Part shown: in pieces, positions 40,992-50,107 of the stretch
How positions within the stretch are numbered: the first letter of the stretch is position 1
How the letters are laid out: every line of letters begins with the position of its first letter
DNA from: Luteimonas saliphila
GTDB lineage: Bacteria; Pseudomonadota; Gammaproteobacteria; Xanthomonadales; Xanthomonadaceae
Length of the DNA stretch: 64,000 nucleotides
Assembly (NCBI RefSeq): GCF_016774335.1
Contig: NZ_JAETWA010000026.1
Coordinates: forward strand, 23,865 to 87,864
Direction of reading: 5' to 3'
The notes under the pieces: model-generated
Databases searched by the model: none
The model's input: the letters and a program-made list of their open reading frames with translations, nothing else
What the model was told of the DNA's origin: nothing
Made by a program: the position numbers and the translations under genes

Positions 40992-43900
40992 TCAAGCGCT
41001 GGTGTCGACCCGGCGCTGCGCGGTGAGGAACGCGCGCAGCGAGGCCGGCCGGACCGGCTTGGTCAGCACCCGGTAGCCGCGTTCGCGCGCGGCCTGCTTG
41101 AGTGCGTCGCTGCCATCGGCGGTGAGCAGGGCGCCGGGGATCGGCTGGCCCGCGGCTGTCCGCAGCGCATCGAGCGTATCGAGCCCGTCGAGCCGGTCGT
41201 GCAGGTGGTAGTCCACCAGCAGCACGTCGGGTTCGCGCGCCAGTTGCGCCAGCGCCTCGTCGACGGTGGTGGCGAGCACCGTGTCCACGCCCCAGCGGGA
41301 GAGCAGGGCCTGCATGCCGGCGAGGATGTCGCGGTCGTTGTCCACGCACAGCACGGTCAGGTCGTGCAGGGACTGGTCGATGTCGACGCGCGGGGTCTCG
41401 GCGCGACGCTCCTCGATCGCCTGGCCGAGCGGCACGACGATCGAGAACATGCTGCCGTGGCCGACCACCGAGCGCGCGTCGAGCGCGTGGTCGAGCAGGC
41501 GCGAGATCCGCTGGCAGATCGACAGGCCCAGGCCGAGGCCGCGGCCGTCCCAGTCGAACGGCTGCTCGTAGCGGTGGAACTCGTCGTAGATCTGGCGCAT
41601 GTGGTGTTCGGGGATGCCGGGGCCGGCATCCCAGACCTGCAGCGCGACGTGTTCGCCGCGGCGACGCGCGGCCAGCACCACGCGTCCGCGCGGGGTGTAG
41701 CGCAGTGCGTTGGCGATGAAGTTCTGCAGCACCCGGCGCAGCAGGCGGCGGTCGCTGCGCACCGGCAGCACCGGCGCGTGCACGCGGATGCTGATCGTGC
41801 GCGCGGCGGCCATCGGTGCGTACTGCGCCGCCAGTTCGCGCAGCAGCGCGCCGGCGTCGAAATCCGAGATCTCCGGCTTGAGCTTGCCCGCGTCCAGGCG
41901 CGAGACATCGAGCAGGCCGTCGAGCAGTTCTTCGGCCGCGCGCAGTGCCGCGTCCACGCGCTCGGCCAGGTGCGCCTGTTCCTGCGGCTCGCTGCTCTCG
42001 CGCAGGGCCGAGGTGAACAGGCGCGCGGCGTTGAGCGGCTGCAGCACGTCGTGGCTGATCGCGGTCAGGAAGCGCGAGCGCGTCTCCTGCGCGATCTCGG
42101 CCTCGCGCGTGCGCTCGGCCACGCGCTGCTCGAGGTGTTCGTTGATCTCGCGCAGCTCGCGCTCGGCGCGCTTGTAGTCGGTGACGTCGCTGTAGCTGGT
42201 GGCGTAGCCGCCGCCGGGCAGCGGCTGGCCGCGCAGCTCCAGCACCTGACCGTTGCCGCGCACGCGCTCGCTGACATGCGCCGACCCGGCGCGCATGTAG
42301 GCGATCCGCTTCTCGACCTCGGTCTCGACCTCCTCGGGCCCGAGCGGGCCGAGTTCGCCGCGTTCGGCGTTGTAGCGGATCAGGTCGGCGACCGGGCGGC
42401 CGACGTAGAGCATGCCGTCCGGATAGCCGAACAGCCGCTGGTAGCGCCGGTTCCACGCCACCAGGCACATGTCGCTGTCGACCACGCTCACGCCCTGGTC
42501 GATGTTCTCCAGCGTGTTGGACAGGATCTCGCGGTTGAAGCGCAGCTCCTGGCCGGCCTCGTCCAGCACCGCGACCACCTCGCCCACCTCCATGCCCGAG
42601 CCCTTGAGCACGCTGGTGAGCACCAGCCGCGCCGATGCGGCCCCGACCGCGGCGGCCAGCAGGCGCTCGGTGAACTGCACCCAGTTGCGGTCGGCGCGCG
42701 CCTGCGAGTGCAGCTCGGCGCCCAGCTCGCGTGCGTGCTGCTCGAAGGCGCGTTGCGCGGTGCGTTCGCCGACGATGCGGCTGGCGAGCGTGAGCAGGTC
42801 GCCGATCGCGACGTTGCCCTTCCACTCGCCCGCGGCGAGCGCGCTGCGCTCGGCGTAGGGATCGAGGAACGGCGCCGCGCGCAGGCGTTCGTCCAGGTTC
42901 GGCCGCCAGCGCGCCGAGACCAGCAGCAGCGCGCCGATGTTCGCCAGCAGCGACCAGAACGTGCCGTGCGTCAGCGGGTCCCAGCCCCACAGCCCGAACA
43001 GCTGGCGCGGCCGCAACCAGTGGATGCCGAACGGGCCGTCGCGGACCCAGGCCGGGTCGAACCAGCCGGCGTCGGTCAGGCTCGGCAGCAGCAGCGTGTA
43101 GATCCATACCGCGAAGCCCATCAGCAGGCCGACCTCGGCGCCACGGCGGCTCGCGCCGTGCCAGTACAGCCCGCCGACCAGCGCCGGCGCGAACTGCGCG
43201 ACCGCGGCGAACGACATCAGTCCGAACGAGGCCAGAGACGCGTCGCTGCCGCTGGCGCGGTAGTAGCCCCAGGCCAGCCCCGCGATGCCGACGATCGCGA
43301 TGCGCCGGATCCACAGCACGGTCGAGGCCACGTCGCCACCGCCGCGGTTGGCCCAGCCGCGGCGCAGCAGCAGCGGCATCACCAGATCGTTGCTGACCAT
43401 GGTCGCGAGCGCGACGCTGGCCACGATCACCATGCCGGTGGCCGCGGAAAAGCCGCCGACGTAGGCCAGCAGCGCCAGCGTGTCGCGCTGCTCGGCCAGC
43501 GGCAGCGCCAGCACGAAGCTGTCCGGCGCCACGCCCGAACCCTGGCCGAACAGGGCCATGCCGGCGCTGGCGATCGGCACCACCATGAGCGTGACGATCA
43601 CCAGGTAGGCGCCGAACAGCCAGCGCGCGCGGCGGATGTCGTCGACGTTGCCGCATTCCACGATCGCCACGTGGAACTGGCGCGGCAGGCAGAAGATCGC
43701 CACGAACGCCAGCAACGTCTGCGCGACGAACCCCACCGGCGGTCCCACGTCGACCAGCGCGCGCGTCGCGGCGAGGTAGTCGAGGTCGCGCGCGCCCAGC
43801 CAGCGCGAGGCGAACAGGCCGACCGCCACCAGCGCCACCAGCTTGACCAGCGACTCCAGCGCGACGGCGAGCATCATGCCCGGCCGGTGCTCGGTGGCGT

Positions 43901-44438
43901 CGACCTGGCGGGTGCCGAACAGGATCGCGAACAGCGCCATCAGCGCGGCCACGTACAGCGCCGGGTCGCCGAGCGCGGGCCCGCCAGGATCCTGCCCGCC
44001 GAGCACGCCGAGGCTGATCGCCACCGCCTTGTACTGCAGCGCCAGGTAGGGCACCGCGGCGATCAGCGCGATCGTCGCCACCAGCGCGGCCAGTGGCTGC
44101 GAGCGCCCGTAGCGCGAGGCGATGAAGTCGGCGATCGAGACCGTGTTCTGGGTCTGCGCGACGCGCGCCATGCGCTCGAGGATGCGCCAGCCGAACAGCA
44201 GCAGCAGCAGCGGACCGAGGTAGATCGGCAGGTAGCCGATGCCCGAACGCACCGCGGTGCCGACCGCGCCGTAGAACGTCCATGACGAGCAGTACACCGC
44301 CAGCGCCAGGCTGTAGACCAGCGGCCGCAGCCACGGCCGCTGCGGATACAGCGGATAGCGGTCGCCGACCCACGCCACCGCGAACAGCAGCGCGGCGTAG
44401 CCGACCGACACCAGCAGCAGGACCCATCCCGGCAGCAA
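40992..44438 (-). CDS. crbS: CrbS/MxtR: sodium-symporter-domain hybrid histidine kinase
   Basis: A 1148-residue hybrid kinase. The first ~500 residues are an SSS-like domain with about 13 helices (VYCSSWTFYGAVGTAVRSG, VSIADFIASRYGRSQPLAALV, GMVIVASVALATMVSNDLVM). Then come a PAS domain (ENIDQGVSVVDSDMCLVAWN), a coiled coil, the H-box TAISHDVLQPLNAARL, an HATPase (NFIANALRYTP, DAGPGIPEHH, GLGLGLSICQRI) and a C-terminal receiver with VLLVDYHLHDR. The layout matches CrbS/MxtR/ActS kinases that control acetate genes through CrbR. The TTG at 44438 has GGGGGA six bases upstream. The kinase gene is 2.5 kb from crbR, separated by the phoA pair. Confidence 0.93.
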   Translation of the reverse strand: MLPGWVLLLVSVGYAALLFAVAWVGDRYPLYPQRPWLRPLVYSLALAVYCSSWTFYGAVGTAVRSGIGYLPIYLGPLLLLLFGWRILERMARVAQTQNTVSIADFIASRYGRSQPLAALVATIALIAAVPYLALQYKAVAISLGVLGGQDPGGPALGDPALYVAALMALFAILFGTRQVDATEHRPGMMLAVALESLVKLVALVAVGLFASRWLGARDLDYLAATRALVDVGPPVGFVAQTLLAFVAIFCLPRQFHVAIVECGNVDDIRRARWLFGAYLVIVTLMVVPIASAGMALFGQGSGVAPDSFVLALPLAEQRDTLALLAYVGGFSAATGMVIVASVALATMVSNDLVMPLLLRRGWANRGGGDVASTVLWIRRIAIVGIAGLAWGYYRASGSDASLASFGLMSFAAVAQFAPALVGGLYWHGASRRGAEVGLLMGFAVWIYTLLLPSLTDAGWFDPAWVRDGPFGIHWLRPRQLFGLWGWDPLTHGTFWSLLANIGALLLVSARWRPNLDERLRAAPFLDPYAERSALAAGEWKGNVAIGDLLTLASRIVGERTAQRAFEQHARELGAELHSQARADRNWVQFTERLLAAAVGAASARLVLTSVLKGSGMEVGEVVAVLDEAGQELRFNREILSNTLENIDQGVSVVDSDMCLVAWNRRYQRLFGYPDGMLYVGRPVADLIRYNAERGELGPLGPEEVETEVEKRIAYMRAGSAHVSERVRGNGQVLELRGQPLPGGGYATSYSDVTDYKRAERELREINEHLEQRVAERTREAEIAQETRSRFLTAISHDVLQPLNAARLFTSALRESSEPQEQAHLAERVDAALRAAEELLDGLLDVSRLDAGKLKPEISDFDAGALLRELAAQYAPMAAARTISIRVHAPVLPVRSDRRLLRRVLQNFIANALRYTPRGRVVLAARRRGEHVALQVWDAGPGIPEHHMRQIYDEFHRYEQPFDWDGRGLGLGLSICQRISRLLDHALDARSVVGHGSMFSIVVPLGQAIEERRAETPRVDIDQSLHDLTVLCVDNDRDILAGMQALLSRWGVDTVLATTVDEALAQLAREPDVLLVDYHLHDRLDGLDTLDALRTAAGQPIPGALLTADGSDALKQAARERGYRVLTKPVRPASLRAFLTAQRRVDTSA

Positions 44439-44590
44439 GCCGCGTCCCCCCCGGACAAGACTGTGCCCGGAGTGTACGCAATCGGTCCGCCCCCGGCGCG
44501 CCGCGTTGCGCCGGAAGGGCGTGGTCACGCCGTCGGCGCCGGCACTCGCCGCTCCGGCGCGACGCGTGCGCGTGCGCGGGCCGGGGCGGG

Positions 44591-45907
44591 CTAACCCAGT
44601 CGGCGCTCCCAGTAGCCGGTCAACGGCGTGCCGGGCTTGGCGAACAGCCGCTCGTTGAGAAGGTGGCGCGCCAGCGCGCGGCGCCCGTCGCCGATCGCGG
44701 CGTCGAGCAGGGTCAGTTCGATCACGTCGCGCTGCGCGTGGCTGCCGCCCATCGTGTGGTGGCGGCCCCGCAGCGGCAGCAGGTGTTCTACCGCCCCGGC
44801 ATGGTCGCCCTCGCCGTGGGCGATCACGCCACGCAGCAGCGGCACCCCGACCTCGCCGGCGATACGCACCAGGTGCCCGCCATCGGCGTCCGCGGCGCGC
44901 GCCTCCACCGCCGCCAGCACCGACCGCGCCTGTGCGAGGCGGCCGGCGCCGACATAGGCAAACACCGCGTGCAGGTCGTTGAAGGCGTAGTAGCCCGCGA
45001 CCGGGGCGTGGTCCGACCAGCGCTCGGCCGCCGCCTGCCAGCGATCGCCGACATCGACGCCGAGGATCCGCAGCCGCCACAGCAGCGCGCACACGTCGAT
45101 GTGCTGCAACGCCATGGCGTCGCCGGCGACGATCTGCGCGTCGAACAGGTCCAGCGCCCTGGTGGTGTCCAGCTGCTCGAGCCGGAACAGCGCCAGGTGC
45201 CACCAGTTGTGGAAGGCGAACGCGTTGTCGCCGGACCAGTCCGCGACCCGCGATTCGAGCCAGTGCGCGCCGTTCTGGTGGTCGCCGCGCATCTCGTGCA
45301 CGTGGGCCGCGGCGTGGATCGCCCAGGGCTCGCGCGGCTGCAGGGCCAGCGCGGCCTGCGCCGATTCGAGCGCGCTGTCGTAGTGGTTGCTTTCTTCCAG
45401 GCCGAACGCCTCGAGCGCGCGCACGTGCGCGTACATCGGCGTGTCCGGGGACCAGGCCGGCAGCACCCGCGCCACCCGCCGGTGCAGGTTGCCCGCATCG
45501 CCGCGGAAGAAGTCGAACAGGTGGGCCGACCAAAGCGCGAGGAAGTCGCGCGGATGATCGACGAGGATGCGCTCCCACTGGTCGCAGGCTTCGCGCCAGT
45601 GGCCGAGCGCGCAGGTGCGGCTGGCGGCGACATGGGCGCGCTCGCGGGCGTTGGCGCCGGTCGCGGCGCCGGCCAGGTCGAGCAGCGCGTGCGCCTGTTC
45701 GAGCAGCGGCTGTTCGGTCGCCGACAGCAGGCAGTTGGCCTTCATCACCAGCGGCAGGACCCAGCCCGGATCCTCCTCGATGGCGGCGTCGAGGTCGGCG
45801 AACGGGTCGCCGAAGTAGGTCGCCATCCGCCACAGCGCCTGTTCGGCGTGCGCGATGGCGGCGGCGGAGCGGGTGGAGACGGGGCAGTCGCGGGAATCGT
45901 GGTGCAT
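44591..45907 (-). CDS. Tetratricopeptide-repeat protein divergent from the SARP-hydrolase gene
   Basis: A 438-residue soluble protein built of TPR-like helix pairs, for example ALESAQAALALQPREPWAIHAAAHVHEMRGDH and ALLDLAGAATGANARERAHV. The overall pattern resembles TTC38-like proteins found in bacteria. No catalytic motif is visible. It is divergent from a regulator-hydrolase gene with a 117-bp gap, so co-regulation is likely. The ATG at 45907 lies in MHHDSRD; an internal start at the first TPR is possible. Confidence 0.8.
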   Translation of the reverse strand: MHHDSRDCPVSTRSAAAIAHAEQALWRMATYFGDPFADLDAAIEEDPGWVLPLVMKANCLLSATEQPLLEQAHALLDLAGAATGANARERAHVAASRTCALGHWREACDQWERILVDHPRDFLALWSAHLFDFFRGDAGNLHRRVARVLPAWSPDTPMYAHVRALEAFGLEESNHYDSALESAQAALALQPREPWAIHAAAHVHEMRGDHQNGAHWLESRVADWSGDNAFAFHNWWHLALFRLEQLDTTRALDLFDAQIVAGDAMALQHIDVCALLWRLRILGVDVGDRWQAAAERWSDHAPVAGYYAFNDLHAVFAYVGAGRLAQARSVLAAVEARAADADGGHLVRIAGEVGVPLLRGVIAHGEGDHAGAVEHLLPLRGRHHTMGGSHAQRDVIELTLLDAAIGDGRRALARHLLNERLFAKPGTPLTGYWERRLG

Positions 45908-46024
45908 GGATATACCGTGGAAGCGTCGATCAGGGGGCCCGCGCGCGTTGCGCGCGGAAGAGGGGAAGGGTCAAATGGGGCTCCGGCTGGGGGGCGCCGG
46001 TCCCGGAACCGAAGAAGTGTGCGC

Positions 46025-47656
46025 ATGAGCCGTCCTTTCCGCGTCCCTCCCGTACTGACGGTGTCCCTGCACGGCTGGCCACGACTGGCGTGCGCCGGCG
46101 TCGGCCGCGCGCTCGGGCTCAGGCACGGCCTCGCGCTGCTGGCCTACCTGCTGTGCAGCGGCCAGCGCGTCGCGCGCGAGCGGGCCGCCGCCCTGCTGTG
46201 GCCCGCAGCCGATGCGCGCACCGCACGCACCCGCCTGCGGCGCCTGGTTTACGCCCTGAACGCCGGATGCGGCGCGGAAGTCGTCGCCGCGGACGGCGAG
46301 GCGCTGTGGATCGACACCGACGCGGTCCGCATCGAATGCGACGTGCTGCGTGCGCAGGCGCAGGCACGCGCGCAGATCGCGCCGCAGGGCGATGGCGAGG
46401 CCACCGATGCGCTGCTGGCGCCCGGCGCCGAAGGCCTGCTCGAGGGGTTCGACAGCGGCTCGGCCGCCTTCGACGAGTGGCTGGCGCAGCAACGCCAAGC
46501 GCACCTGCGGCTGGTCGCGCACGGCCTGCAGCGACTGGCCCAGCGCAGCGTCGCCTTCGGCCGGCTCGAACGGGCGATCGAAGCCGCGGAACGCGCGATC
46601 GCGCTCGAGCCGCATGCAGAGCGTGGCTATGCCGAACTGATGATCGCGCTCGGCCACCGCGGCGACGCCGGCGCGGTGGAAGCGGCCTACTTCCGTTGCG
46701 CGGGGGTGCTGCGCGAGGAGTACGGGGTGGCGCCGTCGGGAATCGTCGAGACCGCCTACGCCTCGGCGATGGCGCTCTCGCGCGGCGCGGCGCGGGCGGC
46801 ACCCGCCGGAGCCGGAAGCCCTGCGCAGGTACGCTACACGCACGGTCGCGACGGCGTGCGCCTGGCCTACGCCGTCTCGGGCGACGGCCCGTGCCTGATC
46901 AAGGCGGCGAACTGGCTGTCGCACCTGGCCTACGACGACGACAGCCCGGTCTGGAGCCACATGGTCCGCGCGCTGACGCGCGGCCACACCTGCGTGCGCT
47001 ACGACGAACGCGGCTGCGGCCTGTCGGACTGGGAGGTCGCCGACCTCTCGTTCGCGCGCTGGGTCGACGACCTGGAGGCGGTCGTCGACGCGCTCGACGC
47101 GCCGCGGTTCGCCCTGCTGGGCATCTCGCAGGGCGCTTCGATCGCGATCGCCTATGCGGTCCGGCATCCCGGACGGGTCAGCCACCTGGTGCTGCACGGC
47201 GGCTATGCGCGCGGCCGGCTGGTGCGCAGCGACACGCCGCAGGAACGCGAGGAGGCCGAGACCATGGCCAAGCTCGCCGAACTCGGCTGGGGCAAGGCCG
47301 AACCCTCGTTCCGCCAGTTCTTCACCAGCCAGTTCATTCCCGACGGCAGCGCGCAGCAGCACGAGTGGTTCAACGAACTCGAAAGGCTCTCGACCTCGCC
47401 GGCCAACGCCGCGAGGTTCATGCGCGAGTTCGCGCTCATCGACGTAGTCGACCTGCTGCCGCATGTGCGCTGCCCGACGCTGGTGCTGCACAGCCGGGAC
47501 GACGTGCGCGTGCCGGTCGCCGAGGGACGCCTGGTCGCGGAGCGGATCCCGGGCGCGCGCTTCGTGACCCTGCACAGCCGCAACCACCTGCTGCTCGAGC
47601 ACGAAGCCGCATGGCCGCATTGGCTGGAAGAGGTCAGCGCGTTCCTGGCGCGCTGA
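46025..47656 (+). CDS. SARP/BTAD-like regulator fused to an alpha/beta hydrolase
   Basis: A 543-residue two-part protein. Residues ~10-95 resemble the winged helix of SARP regulators (LTVSLHGWPRLACAG, LLAYLLCSGQRVARERAAALLWP, ARTRLRRLVYALN). Residues ~100-250 are the BTAD helical domain (LQRLAQRSVAFGRLERAIEAAERAIALEPHAERGYAELMIALG). Residues ~270-543 are an alpha/beta hydrolase with the nucleophile elbow GISQGAS (Ser368), Asp492/493 in LHSRDDVRV and His521 in HSRNHLL, so the catalytic triad looks intact. It probably regulates the divergent TPR gene or itself. Whether the hydrolase is a sensor or an enzyme cannot be told. Confidence 0.85.
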   Translation: MSRPFRVPPVLTVSLHGWPRLACAGVGRALGLRHGLALLAYLLCSGQRVARERAAALLWPAADARTARTRLRRLVYALNAGCGAEVVAADGEALWIDTDAVRIECDVLRAQAQARAQIAPQGDGEATDALLAPGAEGLLEGFDSGSAAFDEWLAQQRQAHLRLVAHGLQRLAQRSVAFGRLERAIEAAERAIALEPHAERGYAELMIALGHRGDAGAVEAAYFRCAGVLREEYGVAPSGIVETAYASAMALSRGAARAAPAGAGSPAQVRYTHGRDGVRLAYAVSGDGPCLIKAANWLSHLAYDDDSPVWSHMVRALTRGHTCVRYDERGCGLSDWEVADLSFARWVDDLEAVVDALDAPRFALLGISQGASIAIAYAVRHPGRVSHLVLHGGYARGRLVRSDTPQEREEAETMAKLAELGWGKAEPSFRQFFTSQFIPDGSAQQHEWFNELERLSTSPANAARFMREFALIDVVDLLPHVRCPTLVLHSRDDVRVPVAEGRLVAERIPGARFVTLHSRNHLLLEHEAAWPHWLEEVSAFLAR

Positions 47657-47674
47657 CCTCCCGCTGACGACGGC

Positions 47675-49096
47675 TCACAGCATCGCGTCGGCCAGCCGCG
47701 CGATGCCCTCGCGGCTGCGGCGCCAGAGCGGTCGTCGTGCCCAGGCCGCGGCGTCGAGGTGCTCGGCATCGGCGAGGTAGTGCCGCTCGATGCCGCGGAT
47801 GCGCGCGACCACGTCGCGGTCGTAGCAGAGCATGCCGATCTCGGCATTGAGCGCGAAGGAGCGGATGTCGAGGTTGATCGAACCGATCAGGGCGATGCCG
47901 TCGTCGACGCTCAGGTGCTTGGCATGCAGGAAGCGCGGGCGCGAGAGTGCGATCTTCACGCCCGCCGGCAGCAGCTGGTCGTAGTACGACTCCTGCGCCC
48001 AGGCGGTCAGGCGCTGGTTGTTGCTGCTCGACAGGATCAGCTGGGTGTCGACTCCCGACAGCGCGGCGATGCGCAGCGCGCTGAGCGTCGCGTCGTCGGG
48101 CACGAAGTAGGGCGTGGCCAGCACCAGCCGCCGCCTGGCCAGGTGGATCAGCGCGTTCACGGTGTCGCGCGCGTTCTCGAACGGGTACGCCGGGCCGCTG
48201 GGCAGCAGCTGGGTGGCGATGTCGGCGTCGTGCAGCGGCAGGGTCGGCGTGACCTCGAGGCGCTCGCCGGTCTCGATGAACCAGTCGCTGGCGAACACGG
48301 CCTCCAGGTGGGCCACCGCCGGCCCCTGCACGCGCGCCACCAGCTCGCAGTTCGGGAAGCCGGGGATGAAGCCGGCCTCGGCCAGGTTCTGCGAGCCGAC
48401 GTAGGCGGCACGGTTGTCGATCACCGCGACCTTGCGGTGGTTGCGCAGGTCCATCCGCCCGCTGCGGCGCCAGCGCAGGCCGCCGGGGAGCATGTCGTGC
48501 ACCTCCACCCCGGCCGCCTGCAGGCGCGTACGGTATCGTCGCAGGCCGCGCTTGGCGCCGACCGCATCGAGCAGCAGCCGACACTGCACGCCGCGCCCCG
48601 CGGCCCGCACCAGCGCCGCGGCGACCGCATCGCCGACCGCATCGTCGAACATCAGGTAGTACAGCAGGTGCACGCGCTGGCGGGCGCCGTCGATGTCCCC
48701 GACCAGCCTGCGCAGCGCGCCGTCGTAGTCGTCGAGCAGTTCCACGTGGTTGCCGTGGGTGGGCATGAAGTCGCCCAGCCGCTCGATCAGCGGCGCCATC
48801 TCGACCTCGGCGCCGTCGCCCACGGGCGTCCAGCGCAGGTGCGCCAGCGGCGCCTGTTCGTCGCGGATCACCTGCGAGGCCATGCGTTGTCGCGCCACCC
48901 GCTCGCGCGACAGCCACGGATGTCCCAGCAGCAGGTACGCCGGCAGGCCGAGCAGGGGCACGAAGGCCACCAGCAGCATCCAGCTGCGCGCCGCGCCGGG
49001 CGTCGTGCGCATGGGGATCCACAGCAACGCGAGGATGCGGATCGCCCAGTCCAGGATCAGCAGCCATGCGCCCACGCCGGGATGAGGATCCGCCAT
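47675..49096 (-). CDS. cls: Cardiolipin synthase (phospholipase D family)
   Basis: A 473-residue membrane enzyme. Two N-terminal hydrophobic helices (LLILDWAIRILALLWI, WMLLVAFVPLLGLPAYLLLG) precede two phospholipase D domains with intact HKD motifs: NHRKVAVIDNRAAYVGSQN and FLHAKHLSVDDGIALIGSIN. It condenses two phosphatidylglycerol molecules, or PG and PE, into cardiolipin. Size and order match ClsA-type enzymes. The ATG at 49096 gives the typical short N-terminus. It ends 18 bases before the convergent regulator-hydrolase stop. Confidence 0.92.
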   Translation of the reverse strand: MADPHPGVGAWLLILDWAIRILALLWIPMRTTPGAARSWMLLVAFVPLLGLPAYLLLGHPWLSRERVARQRMASQVIRDEQAPLAHLRWTPVGDGAEVEMAPLIERLGDFMPTHGNHVELLDDYDGALRRLVGDIDGARQRVHLLYYLMFDDAVGDAVAAALVRAAGRGVQCRLLLDAVGAKRGLRRYRTRLQAAGVEVHDMLPGGLRWRRSGRMDLRNHRKVAVIDNRAAYVGSQNLAEAGFIPGFPNCELVARVQGPAVAHLEAVFASDWFIETGERLEVTPTLPLHDADIATQLLPSGPAYPFENARDTVNALIHLARRRLVLATPYFVPDDATLSALRIAALSGVDTQLILSSSNNQRLTAWAQESYYDQLLPAGVKIALSRPRFLHAKHLSVDDGIALIGSINLDIRSFALNAEIGMLCYDRDVVARIRGIERHYLADAEHLDAAAWARRPLWRRSREGIARLADAML

Positions 49097-49151
49097 GTCC
49101 CGATTCTGCGTGGTGCGCCCGCGGCTGGCAAAGCTGCCCGGAGGCGACGAC

Positions 49152-49371
49152 TCAGAGGGGACCGCGCTTGCGCTTGCCGCGGGCCACTTCGGTGGCCAGC
49201 GCATCCAGGCGCTGTCGCCAGAAGTCGCGGAAGCGCTCGAGCCAGGCGTCGACCTCCTGCAGCGGCGCGGCGTCGATCGCGTAGATCCGCCGCGGGCCAT
49301 CGACGCGCACGCTCGCGAATCCGGACTCGCGCAGCACCTTCAGGTGCTGCGAGACGGCAGCCCGGGAAATA
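49152..49371 (-). pseudogene. Headless ArsR-family regulator remnant
   Basis: The open frame encodes GISRAAVSQHLKVLRESGF, the recognition helix of an ArsR winged helix, and a typical C-terminus with IYAIDAAPLQEVDAWLERFRDFW. The first ~30 residues of the family (dimerisation helix and first DNA-binding helix) are absent. Upstream the reading frame runs straight into the rpmG terminator, whose T tract encodes the preceding residues. The junction suggests a deletion that fused a truncated arsR to the terminator. A 77-residue product from GTG 49385 could be made but would lack part of the DNA-binding fold. Confidence 0.75.
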
Positions 49372-49403
49372 CCAAAAAGGCCCACCTTTCGGCGGGCCTT
49401 TCG
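49372..49403 (-). terminator. Terminator of the rpmBG operon
   Basis: On the minus strand AAAGGCCCGCC pairs with GGTGGGCCTTT (one G-T pair) around a GAAA loop and is followed by TTTTTGG. A second hairpin (CCCCGCC-TT-GGCGGGG, 49406-49421) lies just upstream on that transcript. The stem is 62 bases after the rpmG stop. Confidence 0.88.
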
Positions 49404-49464
49404 GACCCCGCCTTGGCGGGGATGACCTTCCGGCAGCCACGCGCTGGGCGCGTGGGCCGTCGGG

Positions 49465-49629
49465 TCACTTGATCTTGCCTTCCTTGTAGATCACGTGCTT
49501 GCGGACGACGGGATCGTACTTCTTGATCTCCATCTTGCCGGGGGTGTTCTTCTTGTTCTTGTCCGTGGTGTAGAAGTGGCCGGTGTTGGCCGACGAAATC
49601 AGACGGATCTTGTCGCGCTTGGTTGCCAT
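49465..49629 (-). CDS. rpmG: Ribosomal protein L33
   Basis: A 54-residue basic protein, [20 protein letters not shown] through YKEGKIK, matching bacterial L33 without the zinc-binding cysteines (Cys-minus form). It follows rpmB by 13 bases on the same strand, the standard gammaproteobacterial order, and is closed by a strong terminator. Confidence 0.97.
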   Translation of the reverse strand: MATKRDKIRLISSANTGHFYTTDKNKKNTPGKMEIKKYDPVVRKHVIYKEGKIK

Positions 49630-49642
49630 GACGTTCTACTCC

Positions 49643-49879
49643 TCAGACCTTCTCGCCACGCTTGCGCAGATCGGCGAGCACGGCGTCGATACCGTTCTTG
49701 TCGATGGTGCGCAGGGCGGCGGCGGAAACACGCAGCTTGACCCAGCGGTTCTCGCTGGCGACCCAGAAGCGGCGCTCATGCAGGTTGGGCATGAAGCGGC
49801 GGCGGGTCTTGTTCATGGCATGCGAGACGTTGTTGCCGGTCGTCGTTCGCTTGCCGGTGACTTGGCATACTCGGGACAT
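49643..49879 (-). CDS. rpmB: Ribosomal protein L28
   Basis: A 78-residue protein beginning [20 protein letters not shown], with [17 protein letters not shown] and a C-terminal DLRKRGEKV, a clear L28 of normal length. It is the first gene of the rpmB-rpmG operon; the promoter should lie in the 230 bases between it and pat, where no other feature is seen. Confidence 0.97.
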   Translation of the reverse strand: MSRVCQVTGKRTTTGNNVSHAMNKTRRRFMPNLHERRFWVASENRWVKLRVSAAALRTIDKNGIDAVLADLRKRGEKV

Positions 49880-50107
49880 TACGCACCTCGATAACGGTTG
49901 GTGTCCCCCTTGGCCAGGGAGACGTCGGCCCCGGCGGGCGAGCCCTTGGGCACGCCCGCCACGCAATGCGGGCGGTGGTCGCTGCACGGATCGGGGGCGG
50001 AATGGCGTTTCCGGTCCCCGCGCCGGACCCAGTGGAACCGGTGGGTCGGACGCAGCGAGCCGCGCATTATGCCGGTCCCGGCGCCTGTGGACAAGTCTGC
50101 GCCAGGC

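Noticed and set aside
40890..44285. Open frame of over 1100 codons opposite crbS
   Set aside because: Shadow of the kinase gene: Arg/Gln/Val-rich low-complexity translation and no family similarity.
44439..45833. The crbS reading frame stays open well upstream of the TTG start
   Set aside because: The upstream part overlaps the TPR gene on the same strand in another frame and reads as Arg/Ala-rich noise. The SSS domain begins right after the TTG, which has a good ribosome-binding site.
50085..50095. TGTGGACAA resembling a DnaA box
   Set aside because: Single degenerate copy with no cluster, AT-rich region or dnaA nearby, so no origin is claimed despite parAB and rsmG.
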